From: Batrachochytrium dendrobatidis JAM81 | Lineage: Eukaryota; Chytridiomycota; Chytridiomycetes; Rhizophydiales | Direction of reading: 5' to 3' | DNA length: 64,000 bases | Assembly: GCF_000203795.2 (NCBI RefSeq) | Contig: NW_006281103.1 | Span: 753,658 to 817,657, forward strand | Shown: piece after piece, positions 35,233-56,668 of the stretch | Layout of the letters: every line of letters begins with the position of its first letter | Position numbering within the stretch: the first letter of the stretch is position 1 | Notes under the pieces: generated by a model | Seen by the model: only the letters and a program-made list of their open reading frames with translations | Told to the model about the DNA's origin: nothing | The model's database searches: none | Translations under genes and position numbers: made by a program

Positions 35233-35381
35233 AATAAAATGAGCCTTATTCACACGTGACGTGGAATGAGTTGAAATAATCCAACGAGCCTCGACGTAAA
35301 CCCATATTATACTTGATAGGTCAAGTAGGGGTTTACTGAGTCGTATAACTGGAGTTGAAGCAAGACAAAAGTGGTGCAGTC

Positions 35382-40193
<4,812 letters not shown>

Positions 40194-40860
40194 TAGGGTG
40201 TATTTGAGGTGGTTTCACCCAATATGATTTTCTCTTTTTATCTACATTTGAAATAGATTGATGGTAAAACTTTAAACTCGCTTTTTGGAACTTATAATTT
40301 GGTTTCACTCACTGCTTATGAGGAAACAATGTGTCGAGTGATTGGAAACATTTTTTGGCCCGACTTTACTGTCCCGTTAATTCAGTATACAATTATTTTT
40401 CCCTTTTAGTATTTTCAATTTACAGCCGTATTCACATAAAAACGTTTTCCTTGTTTAGTTTATAATCTCCCTTTGCTTTGGAATGTGTAATCTTTAAACT
40501 GACCAATCATATCACGAGCTGGCTGCTTAATGGTTCATTTTATGTAAACACAGCGGCGAGTGCAAGCATTTATAGTGCATTTACCTCGGAAAGCTCACCA
40601 ACAAGCTTGACAGTAAAATCACATTTGCTTTAGTATTGTTTGCCAGTGGGCATGTTTAACTTGCATCTAAATCTTAGCTGATCAATAATAAGACTCCAAT
40701 GCTTATCACCAAATAACAGTCTTTTTTAATTTGAATGATGGTAAAGATCAAGTGCAATGTTTCCAAAAACTTAAAAACCGACTGTCAAAAGCAAAAATAT
40801 GGAGTGAGAAAAAGACTAAAGTGGAGATTCCGAAATCTGTGACCAACAAAAACAGAACAA
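40194..40860. other. PKC1-V-ATPase B convergent intergenic region
   Basis: Both flanking genes end here. A short MITE-like copy lies at 40419-40557. The rest (for example 40731-40928) shows open frames that only overlap the V-ATPase 3' end antisense. Confidence 0.5.
40419..40557 (+). mobile_element. Short MITE-like element, copy 8 (about 140 bp)
   Basis: Left end TTTACAGCCGTATTCACATA, right end TTCATTTTATGTAAACACAG. Between them is only about 90 bp, so this is an internally deleted member of the family. It keeps TTTGCTTTGGAATGTGTAAT and GACCAATCAT, which resemble the interiors of the longer copies. Confidence 0.75.
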
Positions 40861-43450
<2,590 letters not shown>

Positions 43451-43624
43451 ATTCAGTATTGAGTGGATTTAGTTGTCTTCTCTCTTATGATGTCTCCCCG
43501 ATATGGTTGCAGTCCGCTGCAATGTCTCAACTCGTTGAAAGTCGGTGCAAGTCGTCAAGCTCAAGTTTGTGTCCATAGTCACATGATAACACGTGATACA
43601 ACCAACTATTAAACTTTATTGTAG

Positions 43625-44049
43625 TTACAAGGCTAAAAATGCGATTTGTGAATAGGAAAAGATCATGGTTACAACTGCCTGTAGAATGGCCCATGTTAAA
43701 GGTATCCATGTAGGCATGCTAATATATCCTGTCACATAGAATGATGCCAGCAATCCTCCTATAGATTCAGCATATTCATCAGTTTTACTGACGGATATGT
43801 AGATTCACAAAATTACTCACCAACAATCGATCCGGAGATAGCTCCTGTTAGCACTCCATATGCTGAAAATGCAATCAGCAGGAATAATCCTGCTCGATGT
43901 TTGTGGAACATGATCAGTGCAACCAGTCCTGCTGTCGTATATATGAAAAAAAAGATTACCATTGTCCATAATAGCGTAAATTTGATCATGTCTACAGTTA
44001 TAATCCAGCCAGCCGAATAATAGGCATTACATGCATATGGTTTAAACAT
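43625..44049 (-). CDS. TMEM170-like small membrane protein
   Basis: Minus-strand exons 44049-43821 and 43758-43625 give 120 residues with three to four membrane helices: IKFTLLWTMVIFFFIYTTAG, then AGLFLLIAFSAYGVLTGAIS and PLTWAILQAVVTMIFSYSQI. The sequence FFFIYTTAGLVALIMFHKHRA parallels FFHVPAGLLALFTLRHHKYG of human TMEM170A, an ER and nuclear-envelope shaping protein, and the length fits. The start codon is the first ATG in frame; an upstream exon is possible. Confidence 0.7.
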
Positions 44050-44516
44050 GCGGTCAGTATTGGTAATCAAGTTTTGTAATTATGCAATGTCTCGGCACCA
44101 CTCATGCCCAGCCTAATGTACCTTCTCGAAACCACAAAATGGGAAACACTGTCTGTGATGTCTGTGGTCCAGAAAAGAATAAAAGCGAAGGCCAGTCTGG
44201 GGTTCTGCATGTACAATAATAATAGTCGTATTAACCACTGTTCCAGTAATGGCGACAACCAACTTGACTTGCGGTCATCTAATCGATAAACATAATATTG
44301 TCTGCTAAAGCATGTTGCCTTACACATATGATAATGGAGGTCCGCTAGAGTATATTAAACTACTCATGGCATGTAAAAGCTATTTGATATTGAAACAAGC
44401 TTGAATCTATTTTGCAAGTATTTGGCAAAGTTTTTCTATTCATTCAGCTTCGCAAAATGCATTGCTAGTCCACACTAAAAACAAGAGTATCAGTTTATTT
44501 AAAATAAACTACCCAT
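44050..44516. other. Intergenic region, no supported gene
   Basis: About 470 bp between COG2 (ends at 44517, minus) and the TMEM170-like gene (minus). Frames are open over 44067-44327 on the minus strand but show no domain or splice logic connecting to the TMEM170-like start. It probably holds that gene's promoter. Confidence 0.4.
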
Positions 44517-47500
44517 TTAACTAGTAGACCTGCCAAGATCCAGTTTCTTCAATATTTCAAACGAAGGGTCGTCTTGTGGATTAAGTCCTAGCTGTGAAAG
44601 CTAAATTTACAAGCATTATTAATCGCAGCAAACATGGCCAAAATGAAAAACTATCCACATACCTCTTTCCCATACTGTTCAATATCCAATTGAATTTGAA
44701 GTCGGATCTTATCGTCATCAGTCACAGTTTCTTCAGTCGACCCTCCCACTGCTGGCTTCTTTGCTTTTTTAAATCGCTTCAGACTTTCTTCAATTTGCTT
44801 GACAGAAGCAATTGTTTCTTTGACTTGATCCAAATATCTATAAATAATTAAACATGGCATATAGTTGGTCAAAGTGCAAGATGAATGGGTAACATTGGAA
44901 ACGTAGGATACTCACTGTTGGCTAACAGCATGCGTTACCTCCTGCTGCCATATATGAATAGTTGGCTTGTCTAGCAACTTATAGTTGGCATTAATGAATG
45001 TAGTCAAAGGCTTGAACGCTGTTGGAATAAAATACGAACATCTCGTAGGAGTCTTGACCAAAAAACTTGATTGTCAATAACAAAATCTTGCATCTTTTTG
45101 TGCACTGGATAATTCATACCTCGTGGTTGGTGCTTCGATAGAGTCGTGGTAAATGCTTGACACCACTACGCAATGGCTCTGCACATTTATTGGCAAAATT
45201 GGCAACAATTCTACCAGTCACTGCTGGTAAAAATGATTCAACTCCACTAATTGCTGTAAACAACGAATCTACGAATGCTCAATTAAATTCTTAAGCATAA
45301 CACACACACTTTGACATAAACCAATGAGCATTATCACAAATAAAACTTGAGTTTACCTGACAGCTGATTGCCTTGCGAAATGGCTGATGGAAGCTTTGGC
45401 AATATATGTGTTTCAAACTTTTTCAAAATCTACACGGTATGATTAGTATAAAGTCAGTCTATTGGCGTTAATGCCAGACAATATAAATTAAATTATCTGC
45501 CCATCATATACATAATATATATACTTACGTGTGCACGTATCTTGATAATATCACTGTAAAACGACAGTATTACAGTGGATATCATATCACTTGATGAAGT
45601 TGTGGACTGTAAAATGTGTCAACATTCAACGAAACAGTATTGTGCATTAAAAAGTCAAGTTTGCGATAATACGCTTACTGGAGGTAGGTTGGGATCTAGA
45701 GTGGTTGTAGGCAATGCCATATCATTGGAAATCGCATGTTCAATCCAGCTAGCATATCTTCGAATAAGCTAAATGGTCAAACAATATAAGTATTAGCATC
45801 TTGCAAGGCTTAATCGCGACATCAAATGATAACTTGATTTGTCCTACCAGCAGAGTCAGTCTCCAAAACCGAAACGAGAGTGAGTCTAAATATACATTAT
45901 CCTCCCAGCACTGTAATAATGCTGCAGATAGAGCTTGTGTGCCCTGAAGTTGAAATCCTTGCATTTAAACAACTTTAGTAAATAAAAATACATGGTATCT
46001 GCAACAATGATAAAATCAGCAATGCATACCAAGCGAATCTGTGGTATCTACTTTCTGCTTGCCATTTACAAGACCGGTTTCAAACCTGGCTGCAATTTCG
46101 TTGTGCCTTGTACCATGTATAGCATGAGAATAAAAATAAAAATAATAAAGCGATTCAAAACTACCTTCTATTACCTGATCTGATAATAAATTGACAGCTG
46201 CCACTTGCGCATAAACTCAATATACGATTCTTGATTCCTTAAGTTTCTCAATAAACTAGTCGACCCAGACAGCAATTCAAACTGCTGGACAAAGCGGATA
46301 CATGTCTGATAGTTACGATGAAATACATCTGGAATTCCTGCGTTGAACACAATAGGAAGTCTAGATATAATCGCTTTAATAATTCCCGTCCAAATAATAT
46401 CCGCCAATAGATCATACTGAGTGTTTTTCAAAGCAGCTAAAGTAATGGTGTAAATCCGCAAGCACTCTGTTTTCACGAATAAAATAATAAAGTCCAGTAA
46501 ATCACCCAGAGTACGGCCTGTTGAACCAACAGCAGGCATCAACTCGACCGATTCAGGATTAATATTCTAAAACCATCAGTTTATAAACCAAAAAAAGTTA
46601 GAATGCAACATGTATAGCATCAGCTATTGCATAAACTCTCTAGAAGCCCATTAGCAAAAATGTGCACTCGACTTACTTTTTGAATAAATGGATCAAGGAT
46701 AGTTTCGTTGAAAACAGACAGAGCATCCGCAACCCGATCGATTAATACAAATACACGCAGCGATTGAAACAAAGACGAAGCAGCTTCGCTATCCGATGGA
46801 TTTGTAGATATAGTCAAATATGCTTGACGTACTGATCCGGAAAGTGTAGATACTAGCGTATTTTTAATTCCCTCAATTTTCTATAAATTCATACAAGTTG
46901 ACAGGTAAATAGTACATCCAAATTGGTCATTTTGGATCAGGATAAGCAATATAGTACCCAAGAAATATTTGAAACAAATGCAAGACTTTGTCCACTTGAA
47001 ACCAGATATTGCAACTGATTGTACTCAATGGCAACTCGCTCAACAAGCATTTCGTCCATTTTAATGTTTCTAAACATAGATACGACACAGTTTAGTCAAA
47101 GCTAAATTGCAATTAACCTGGCTCCATTTTACCAGATCTATGTAACCGTATCCTAATAAAGTTTTGATTATTTACCCATTGTTTTCAGTAGTGCATGAAG
47201 CATCAAGAACTGCTTGGACTTTCTCAAGAGACTGGTGAATATTTAAAAATACTTCTAATGCAGCTTTTTTTGTTCTAACGAGAGCCCGTTTTTCGAGTCC
47301 AGTCTCGAGACGATCAATCATTTCATCTAAAACAGCTTGAACATTCTTAAACCCAGAATTAGATTTGAATTCAGCATAAGCACCAAAACTAAACAAGTAC
47401 TGCGCGGATGGTTCAACAACTAGGCTAGACTAACCTCTACAGCAGTACGGATATTCAAAATAGGCTGTTTTAAATCTGAGATCATGCTATCCACGCCCAC

Positions 47501-47782
47501 CAGATTTGTGGACAAGCCAATAACCTTTGCATAGTCATTATTGATCAGCTCAACCAACTCGCCCTTGAGAGCCTTTAAAACGCTATGAAAATCATGCTTG
47601 AGTTGGTCAATAGGAATATGCTTGCGAGCAGCTACAAAGTCTGCAGCAGCAAACTGTGGTTCCAAAAAGTCTTGGCGATTAAAAGCAAGAAGGTTCATGT
47701 TGGTTTCTGATTGAGGACTCTGAATTGTGTTCTCCTTGGGCGACTGAATCTGCACATTTGAGTATCCAGCCATGACTGGCAT
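44517..47782 (-). CDS. COG2: Conserved oligomeric Golgi complex subunit 2
   Basis: Minus-strand exons 47782-47435, 47345-47176, 47069-46958, 46880-46677, 46566-46175, 46106-46030, 45957-45848, 45768-45679, 45606-45529, 45429-45357, 45268-45120, 45052-44916, 44837-44663 and 44600-44517 join in phase to 732 residues (human COG2 is 738). Lobe-A tether subunit acting in retrograde Golgi traffic. Family blocks: ELVELINNDYAKVIGLSTNL (human VELINKDYADFVNLSTNLVG), GIPDVFHRNYQTCIRFVQQF, FRFWRLTLL, LPRLYRSTNHE and VKQIEESLKRFKKAK, then DDDKIRLQIQLDIEQYGKE. The N-terminus has coiled coil. It is divergent from BCCIP with 167 bp between start codons. Confidence 0.94.
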
Positions 47783-47949
47783 GCCGAGTGTTGGTTGAAT
47801 ACAAAACGCTTCTTTGATGCAAGTTTTGACTGTTAGATTCAATGTTGAATTGGGCCAAAATGTTCAATAAATATTTGGCCAAAATACTTTGAATTCATCA
47901 ATTCAAAATACTCGAAAAATATCAAACTTCAGATAATTAACTGAAATAC

Positions 47950-49254
47950 ATGTCGCCAGCCAGTCCTTGTAAGAAAGAATCCGCTTCTTTATTTAAAGAA
48001 CCGCCTTTGAAACGCCAGTGTTTGGATACTGAACCTTCTCAGCTCGTCAATCAAGTAGAATGCTCTTTATCCACTAAACCGCATACTCGAGAGATTAAGA
48101 GTGATCCTTTCATGTCTGATAAAGCAAGAGAACCTAAAGATCAAGTGGATCCCAGCAATCTCAATCAAAGTGACGACAGCAATGAGGACGATTCGGATGG
48201 TGAAAAGGAAACCGTTGATGTCGATTTCGATTTTAACGATCCCAAAGAAATTGATTTTCATGGCATTAAAACTCTACTGCAACAAACTTTTGTCGAGGAA
48301 GCAGACAGAGTAGATGTATCTGCATTTTCTGATTTAATTATTTCTCAAAAATCTGTTGGATCAACCGTCAAGGCTGATGGCAATGTTGATCCATATGCTC
48401 TACTTACTGCAATCAATATGACCCACCATGCTGTATGTAACATTCCCATTGTCTATACTGCAATTCAGTCATTCAAATTTTATTGATGCTAATATTCAAG
48501 TGTATTTTAATTTTTTATCAATAGGAACTCGCATGTGTTCAACATCTGCGAGAATATTTACTGGAGAAATCCAGAAAAAATACCAATGCGCATGCCACAT
48601 TGGAACGTCTGTTTTCCAACAAAAATGAACACCTTGCCATCGTTTTCAACGAAAGGCTCATCAACATGCCACCTCAAATCTCCTTGCCCATGTTTAAAAT
48701 GCTTGCCGAAGAGCTAGAATGGGCTCAGGACGAAGTGAGTTGGCATTTCGTATTTCAAGTTGGAATAGAATCATGCCAGTATAAATGGATACTGACCATG
48801 TTCAATTAGGATCAACCTTTTAAATTCAGTCATTTGATTTTTATCTCAAAAGTATACAAGGAGGTGGAATCTACTCTTGATAAAGAAATATCTACCATTG
48901 ATGAAACAGAAATTCAGGCAAATGGATCCATGCCAGCCCCTCAAAAAAAGAAAAAGATGAAAAAGGTAAATTCATTGATTCTAGACTGTATTTTAGTATC
49001 AATTCTATAGATCCGGCTTAACATCTCAATTACTTGAACAGTCGGAAACACCAATGTTTTATTTTCAACCAGAAGACGAATTAATTGAAAAGTACGCCGA
49101 ACTATCCATTGACTACAAACTCGCACAAAAGCAATCAACAGATTCTCGAAGAGCTTTCCATGATCTAGGCATAATGCCATCACGTCGTATTCTTGTAGTA
49201 AAGATGAGCAAATTTTGCAATATTATCAACGACATGGAAGACATGCTTGCCTAA
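47950..49254 (+). CDS. BCP1: BCCIP/Bcp1 family protein
   Basis: Exons 47950-48432, 48525-48734, 48810-48965 and 49042-49254 give 353 residues. The acidic stretch (DDSNEDDSDGEKETVDVDFD) followed by FNDPKEIDFHGIKTLLQQTF is the family signature, and the C-terminal YFQPEDELIEKYAELSIDYK matches as well. Yeast Bcp1 chaperones ribosomal protein Rpl23 and assists nuclear export; human BCCIP binds BRCA2 and p21. A Lys-rich patch (KKKKMKK) could be a nuclear signal. Confidence 0.92.
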
Positions 49255-49307
49255 AAATAGTCGGTTTAATAAATCATTTTTTTAAAAATAGGATAAGCTT
49301 ATTTCAT

Positions 49308-52300
49308 TCACATGCGCTTCTTTTTTGAGTACAATTTATCATGGGAATAATGTGACTGATTGCTGAATTTTTTGTTTGATCCTTGTTGATAATCATAAGA
49401 GTTGGAGTAGTTTCGCTTTTTTGGTTCGTTACCATGCTTTCCAGGTTGATTGTTATTTGATAGTTGCTGTGTTTCATTTTTACGATTATTGGTCATACCG
49501 GAGCTGGACGATTTGCTTGGTATGTCATCTATAAGATTAGAAAAAGTGGCATTACTACCAACTTGAATGTCCTTGGAACTGATCTAATGTTCAAATTGAA
49601 AGTGGTTGTGCAAGGTTAATGATAGAGTGCAACACAACGTCAAGTGTTTTGCAATGCAAATATTACAATCACCTTGAGAGTCAAAGATCGTTGTTTGGCG
49701 TTGTTCACTAAATTTTTCCAAACAGGATCAGTTTTTAATGAGTGAGAGTTGCCAATAATAATGAGTGAATGCTTGGCTCGGGTTAGAGCCACATTCTAAA
49801 ACAGTGATGCAGTTAGAACAATGTCTTGGTTATGTATAAGCAATAAGAAAATAAAATTTTCAATATTTAAATACCATTCGCCGAGTGTCGCTGATAAATC
49901 CAACGCTGCGATCGGTATCTGATTATAAACCAATAGGAAAAATGAGGTTGTATTCAAAAATACCAGGCTTACAAAAATATAGCATGCTTACCTTTACTCG
50001 CTCGAACACAACTGAGTAAAATAATGTCCTTTTCTTGGCCTTGAAATCCATCCACCTAATCATTGAGACGCAAACAATAGTTAAAATCCAATCAAGTACA
50101 ATTTACAAACTCAACAAAATCACCCATGCATACAGTATTGATATCTACACTATTCAAAATAGCGTGACCAAAGTGCTTAACAAACATATCTCGCAATTTT
50201 CGTGCTTGAAGCTTATAGAATGTAATAACTATCAACACAAACGGCACGGTTAGCATAAGCTACAAGTCATGCCACAAAAATCACAGTTTTATTCACTTAC
50301 TTCCGATTCTAGCAAAAAACTATCAAGTAAAAATAGTCAGATTTGATAAACTTGCACAGCTAACATGATGATTTATAAAAATACAAACTTTACCTTGATA
50401 TCAGGAAAATTGGTACATATGGTTTTAACCAATCCAACACAAAGTGAAGCTTCTTCGTGATTAAACAAAGATTTCCTTGATCCAAACTGCTCTTGTCCAG
50501 ACACGGCATTTAAAAGCAAGTATGGAGGGAAAAGTCGATGACTATGCCACGGAGCTGAGCAAATGGTATTCAAGCCTGGCGCGTCCTTGAGCGCAGAGTT
50601 GTAAAAATTAAGACTCGGAAACAGTGATATATGCGGATGCATGCGATACTGAATGCTGATTTGCAAATGGTATCAAAATGATTTAAATACTGAAACATTG
50701 GCTACTACCATGACAAGAAATAAACCAAAACTAACCTGAGCAGATGAATCGAGTCTTTGCAGCTTTTCATTAAGCGCTGAAACAGACTTTGATCATAAGA
50801 GTAATCTTGCGCTACTTGTGACAAAATTGTTGGTGGTAGCTGATTCGGATCTATAGTTTCACCATGTGTTTTATTGGATAAAGTATGAGATTTGATCAAA
50901 ACAGAATTTTAAAACGATATAAACATACCTCCCACCATAATACATTTTTGTGCACCATAGCACAATGGAATCAGACAACTTAGTTCAACAGCTTGACACG
51001 CTTCATCCACAATCACCTAAAGTTAACATATCAGTATCACATTACAAATAAACGTACTCAAAAGTAATGCAGCAATAGACTTACTGTATGAAACGTACAC
51101 TGTTTTGCTTCTGAAAATTGATTATGCCCAGCACCACTCAAGGTAGCCAAAACAACATCTGCTTCAGCCAAAATCTTTGCACGAATATTTCGCTTTGCAC
51201 GCTCAAGCTCTACTCCACCATCATTTTTTGACATTGCCTCATTGTCCAGCAATTTAGCTAAAGCAGCCATTCGAGCACCAATCTCGCGAAGTTTGGTTGT
51301 AGATGGTGTGGGTGTTTTGCCAGAAATTTCAATGGGTTGATCTTCAAATGCACGAAGATTATCTCGCTCGCTTTTTAGCTGTGCCATTTCTTTGAAAATA
51401 TCAGATCGGTTTGTGCCTGCATCGTGAATCTTTGAATCTGCCTTTTGGTAATCAATATCTGTTTTGAGTCGCTCCTCTACAAGATAATCCTATTCAAACC
51501 AAAAATGTCATGATGTGTGCAAAAAAGCAACCAAGTGTAACATTTTCAAAGCCAAACACAATAAATGACTTTACCAAGGTCACGCTTTTAATATCTGCGT
51601 GAATGGCAGTCGTGCCAACTCGAACAATCTTTGGTTTATAAATCTGTCCCTTTAAATTGAGAATGCCATCAATCAACCGACGAGCAATTTCGTCAATTGC
51701 TGCGTTACTTGGAGCACAGCAAAGAAGGCGTTTTTTTGATGCTGGTATATGTGATGATGCAGAACTCGTAGCAGCTAGATTTTGTTGATGTGAATTTAAC
51801 CTTTCGTTACTTTTTCCTGGTAAAGAAATAACTGTAGCTGTACACTGCAGTGCTCCAATCAGACCTAAAATGGTTTTGGTTTTGCCTGTACCAGGTGGTC
51901 CTACAAAAAATTCAAATATAAAAACCCAGTCAACAACGTGTCTGATACAAGCTGGGTATATTGCCATCAAAAACATACCTTGTATCAACACGAATCCAGA
52001 TTTACACTCGATTGCTGCAGCAATCGCATTTGCTTGCGGAAAATTTACCTTTAAATTCTGCTGATATTCATCCACTCTGGCCTTGTTTGGAGCAAGTTGT
52101 TTAGTCTGTGCAGGCTGAAGTATCTCTTTCGATAACGGAATAGAATTAATTGCAATCAGAGTGCGATATTCTCGCATAAAGGTTGTAAGAGAAAACACTA
52201 GTGTGGCATCCCATTTCGATTTAGGTTTTAGATGAGGTATTATTTGCATGCGATTGCCAAGAAAAGTTTGACAAACAACGTATACGTCGTTATCCTTGTA

Positions 52301-55300
52301 TGACATGCTTCGAATGCAGGCCAGTAGCGTTATGTTTGATTCTGGCATAGTCAAAAGCAAAATTGTATTTTCAGACAGTTGTTGAAGTTTCATATCGGAT
52401 GGTTGAGCCAGCAGCGTTATATCTTGGTTTGTGAATTTAATAAAGATTATTTAAAAACCCATAAAAACAAATCAGCAACTAAAAGACAAAATCATATTTA
52501 ACAAGCATGCCATAAACTAGCTAGATCTATCAATATCCTACCATGCATATCATCGACCATTTGCACAGAATGAATTAGTATCACAATCGAGTCTGAATTG
52601 TGCAATTCATCTCGCGCTTGAACAAATTGTTGCCAACATTCCAAAAACAAAAGAGGCTCAAAGCAATTGATATAGTCAATGGGCAGCTGAAACATATTAG
52701 GTACAACTACCATCTTTTTAGATTTTATATTAGATGGAAGCTGACTTGCATCCATGGAGATATCCCACGATAACACAATTTTGTACAAATCTTTGATTGA
52801 TCGAAGTGGTTTTACGGGCGTGGACTTCATTGTAGCAGCTGTTTGAATTAATCTACCCATGCGTGATGAGCTGTTCATGCTAAGAGGCAAATCTATTGTT
52901 TTAACCTGGCGTCTTTCGCGTAGCTCGCCATTTTCTATTGCTGTAATACGAGCAGAAGGTTTCACTTCAAACGTAGTGGTTGTAACTGATGCTGATGTTG
53001 AACGAACAGGAGTGATTGGCTTCATAATATTAGATCGTCGACAATGAACGGCTGCTTCGGCGCGCAATTGCTGAAGTTTGGACAGTTTACCAGATGTAGC
53101 CGAACTACGGCTTTTACTACCAGATAAAACGTTACGAGGCAGTGCAAACCCACGACGTTGTAAAATCAAAGTATTGGTTGAGGATGTATTCCCTGGTGTA
53201 GATACACAACCATTTAATGGTTTAGATTGTGTATAATTTGAAAAAAGTGGTTTTGTAAAAGTATGTTCATCAGACGTTCTTGGCAGATTCTCGTTTGGAT
53301 TATCTAGAAACTCCAAATCTGAATCACTGAAATCATCCTCGCTGGAATCAGAACGAGAATCACTATTGGATAAGTGTGTTAGGTCTTGACTGATTAGTGC
53401 TATTTTAGATTTATGCACTACCGCTTTAGATTTCGATGTAGAAGTAGTAGACTCGACCTCATTTGCTGATGATAGTGCCAAGCTGTTGTCGGTGGTCGTA
53501 GGCTGATCATTTGGCACGACTTTTTGACTTTTTGCTTCATCAGAAATTGCAGTGCCGTTGGATTTAGTATTTAAAACAGACTTTTGTGATTGAAATGATA
53601 TTCCATGGTGATGCTCTTGCTGCGAAATCCACATTGCAAAATCCATACTTTGTGAATCATTCATCATACTGCACAAAGTCGACAAGCTGTTAATTTTTTC
53701 AAACAGCTTAAATTCAAATATTGCACAAATAGTGGTAGACAGTGATAGTATTTCTAGAACAAAAGATAAAGCAATGGTTTTCAACTCAGAATCAGTTGTT
53801 TTGGTCCATGGAAGTAGCACCTGAGTACATTCTTGGCACCAATCAGACAGCAAATTTTGCTTTATATCTGCAGGAAGAATATTTTTATGGTACTGAAACA
53901 GCGTGCGCATAAAAACCAAAGTATTGTAAACAAGCTTCTTGATCTCCTGTGAGGAAAAGCACGCATACTTTGCCCATCTCAAGCACGCATTAAGAATAGA
54001 GAATGTCGTCAAGTAGCAATGTAGCCATAGATTTAATGAATGCTGCGTCGTCCACATAGACTGGTCATCAGATCTAGAGTCAATCAAGGAGCTACAATGC
54101 TTTTTCAAGGTTTGAACAACGATCGTGTCTAATAATTCAACAACCGCATTTGCAGAATGAAGGCAGTTTGTCGGCTGGTGACAGTTTTTTTTGAAATAAA
54201 TTAAACAATTGAATAATTCGTTTAAAAATTGAGTTGGATTTTCCATAATTTGAAAAGACAAGACCTCTGAGAAACTCTCTTGAGATCCACTGTGAATAAA
54301 AATGTCTCGGGAAATAGTCTGTGATTCAATATCATTGAATAAAACAAGACACAGTCTTGTATTCAAATCAAAAGATACTGAATGGCCGAGCAAAGTGGCC
54401 TGACGAAGCCAGCAGCGAATAGACAACACAACATTGCCCAATGCTTCAATATCTCCCGTTGAGTTGGGCGACAAATTATAAATAGAAGCACCACGATCAA
54501 TTGCAGATGAAAATGTCAAAGGAAGCACTGAGCGTACAAGAGCGGATAATGTTGCAGGCTCAAATGGATATGATTGAAGGTTGGTCCAGCCTAGACTACC
54601 TAAAGTGAAACAAGTGTGTGGAGTCGTGTTTTGCTCATTGTGTAGTATCTGCTGTACATCCTGTTGAACTGCAGCTTCAACAAGGCCAAACAAAGTTGTA
54701 TTGATGAATGCATTTTTTTGGCCAATCAAATGTATCAATGGATTAATGGATATAGAGAGACGCAAATTCTTGATTTCAAGAAGTTTGACAAGAAAAAGAT
54801 CCATAGTCTGTTTAGCGTGTAAAGTACAATGCAGGTAAATTAGCCGCAAGTCCTCCATGCACGGTAATAGCCAGTCGTATAGTTCAAAAGAATCAGTCGT
54901 TGATTCTAAAGATGGAGTGAGTAAAATAAACTTGAGAATTGTATCACACAAAAGTTTTATGCGCGAATTATTATGAGATTTGAGTGGAGCATCAATAGTA
55001 TTCCAAGGTTTGCAAAAAAGATCCACCACATCACGAGACTTGAGGATGTGTGTTAATATGATAGTGCGAAAGCTTGTTGGACATTTACTTGAAGACAGCC
55101 ACTGTGTGGAAGCAGAGTTGATTACAATCTGAAAAAACTCGAATTTAATCCAAAACTCTTCAGCGTTATCTTTGGACAATGCAGAGCATATCAGTCTATC
55201 TGCATCTGGCATAAGCTGATCAAAAAACTGTTTAACATCACTCTTTTCGATCATGGCGCAAAACAAAGCAAATCCTTTCCATAGAGCATGCTCGCTAGTT

Positions 55301-56526
55301 GAAATATTCCATCCATCGTTTAAATTCAAATGATTTTCTTGACTGTGATACAAAAGTCTAATTTTGTGTATAATGCTCAATAGAACATTTGCTAGATTGG
55401 GTAAAGCCGACATTTTAATAGGAATTGCTGCTTGGAGAATGCAGCCTTGTGCCCACTCACGCACTGCTGGAATGCGATGAACACTTAGTAAAACAACTCC
55501 TATATTATAAATCAAGATGGAATTAGAGTCGTAAAGGCTGGATACACAGTATCAGTGGAACATTGCAAAACACTATGTATTTCTACCTGGGAATACCAAG
55601 TCACGAAGTTTAAGTTTAGATTTTTGCTGTACAGACAATAGTAAAGAAGTAAACGAATGGTCTATTGAATCAACACGCAATGAAGCTGGATGATTTAAGA
55701 TCTCATAAATGATAATAAGAGTATCTTTTCGAAGATTTTTTTCTGCTACAGGATCTGATTTGCACAAGGCGAGTGCTTCTAAAAACCTATTGAAATAAAA
55801 GCATATATAATATTTGATAAGCAACTTTGATGGAATGACTGTGACTATGCCTGACATATTTGACAAAAACAACTTTACTTTGACAGGGTTGATGCGTGAC
55901 GTGTCAGATCCCAATTCTCCAACCAATGTAAACTGTTGTATTAAATCAATATAAACAAATTAGCAAATCAAGCAAGAAGATTGATTGAAGATCGATCGTA
56001 TGTTTCCATAGACTGGATGAGTAACCTACAATTTATCCAAGTTCTGCTTGAGATACACAGAAGAATATATTTTGAAAAAAGAAGTTCTTGCCACTAATAG
56101 ATTGATAAAAAGTAAATCTCTAGATTAGCACCACCTCATCTGTAGTTCATGGATTTAAGATCTTATCCAAGAATGACATACGATAGTAAACATTGATGCA
56201 TTCGAGACAATGGGAGAGCTGTTTGGAGAGAATATGTTGAAATTGATTGACTGCCGGACTGGATTCAGTCAAGGACAAGACGAGCATGGCTTCGACAGCA
56301 GCATCTGGATGATTATGAAAGAAGTGGACGGACGGACCACTTTCTGTTACAAATGCGCACAATCGATTTAAAAAGTCTTGAGCAATGAATAGAGTTAGAA
56401 ATTAAAGCGATTGATGTATTGCATGCGCAGAGAGCACAAACCTGTCCGAAGCGACTCGTTGTTTGGATCTTGACGAAACAGATAGAGTGCAGTATATAAA
56501 TTATGCGAAGTACTGTTGAGATCCAT
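49308..56526 (-). CDS. SEN1: Sen1-type RNA/DNA helicase (senataxin homologue)
   Basis: Eighteen minus-strand exons: 56526-56442, 56376-56192, 56093-56026, 55932-55879, 55786-55587, 55499-52542, 52422-51979, 51900-51575, 51489-51085, 51016-50929, 50850-50736, 50655-50394, 50319-50301 (19 nt), 50228-50134, 50055-49992, 49918-49875, 49795-49673, 49583-49308. They keep phase and give 1936 residues. The N-terminal half is a helical-repeat region with an acidic Ser-rich linker. The SF1B helicase core has GPPGTGKTKTILGLIGAL (Walker A), CCAPSNAAIDEIARRL, VIVDEACQAVELS (DEAC box), GDPNQLPPTILS, QYRMHPHISLFPS, VDGFQGQEKDIILLSCVRAS and RRMNVALTRAKHSLIIIGN. Sen1 terminates non-coding RNA transcription and resolves R-loops in the nucleus. 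The tail is Lys/Asn-rich. The four small 5' exons are the least certain. Confidence 0.93.
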
Positions 56527-56668
56527 ATTAGGAGCGAATCAACTTCTTCAACAGTTTGTAAAATCAACCATTTCATGTCAAATGTCGGTAAAGTCACGTG
56601 CAGATGAATTCATTTTATTTCAAGTTGGCTTGCAATTCTGCTCAAACGACTCCTGCCATCGTTGCCAA
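56527..56668. promoter_or_regulatory. Bidirectional promoter between SEN1 and QCR7
   Basis: 142 bp separate the two start codons, which point away from each other. No family repeat or clear TATA box is visible. Confidence 0.5.
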
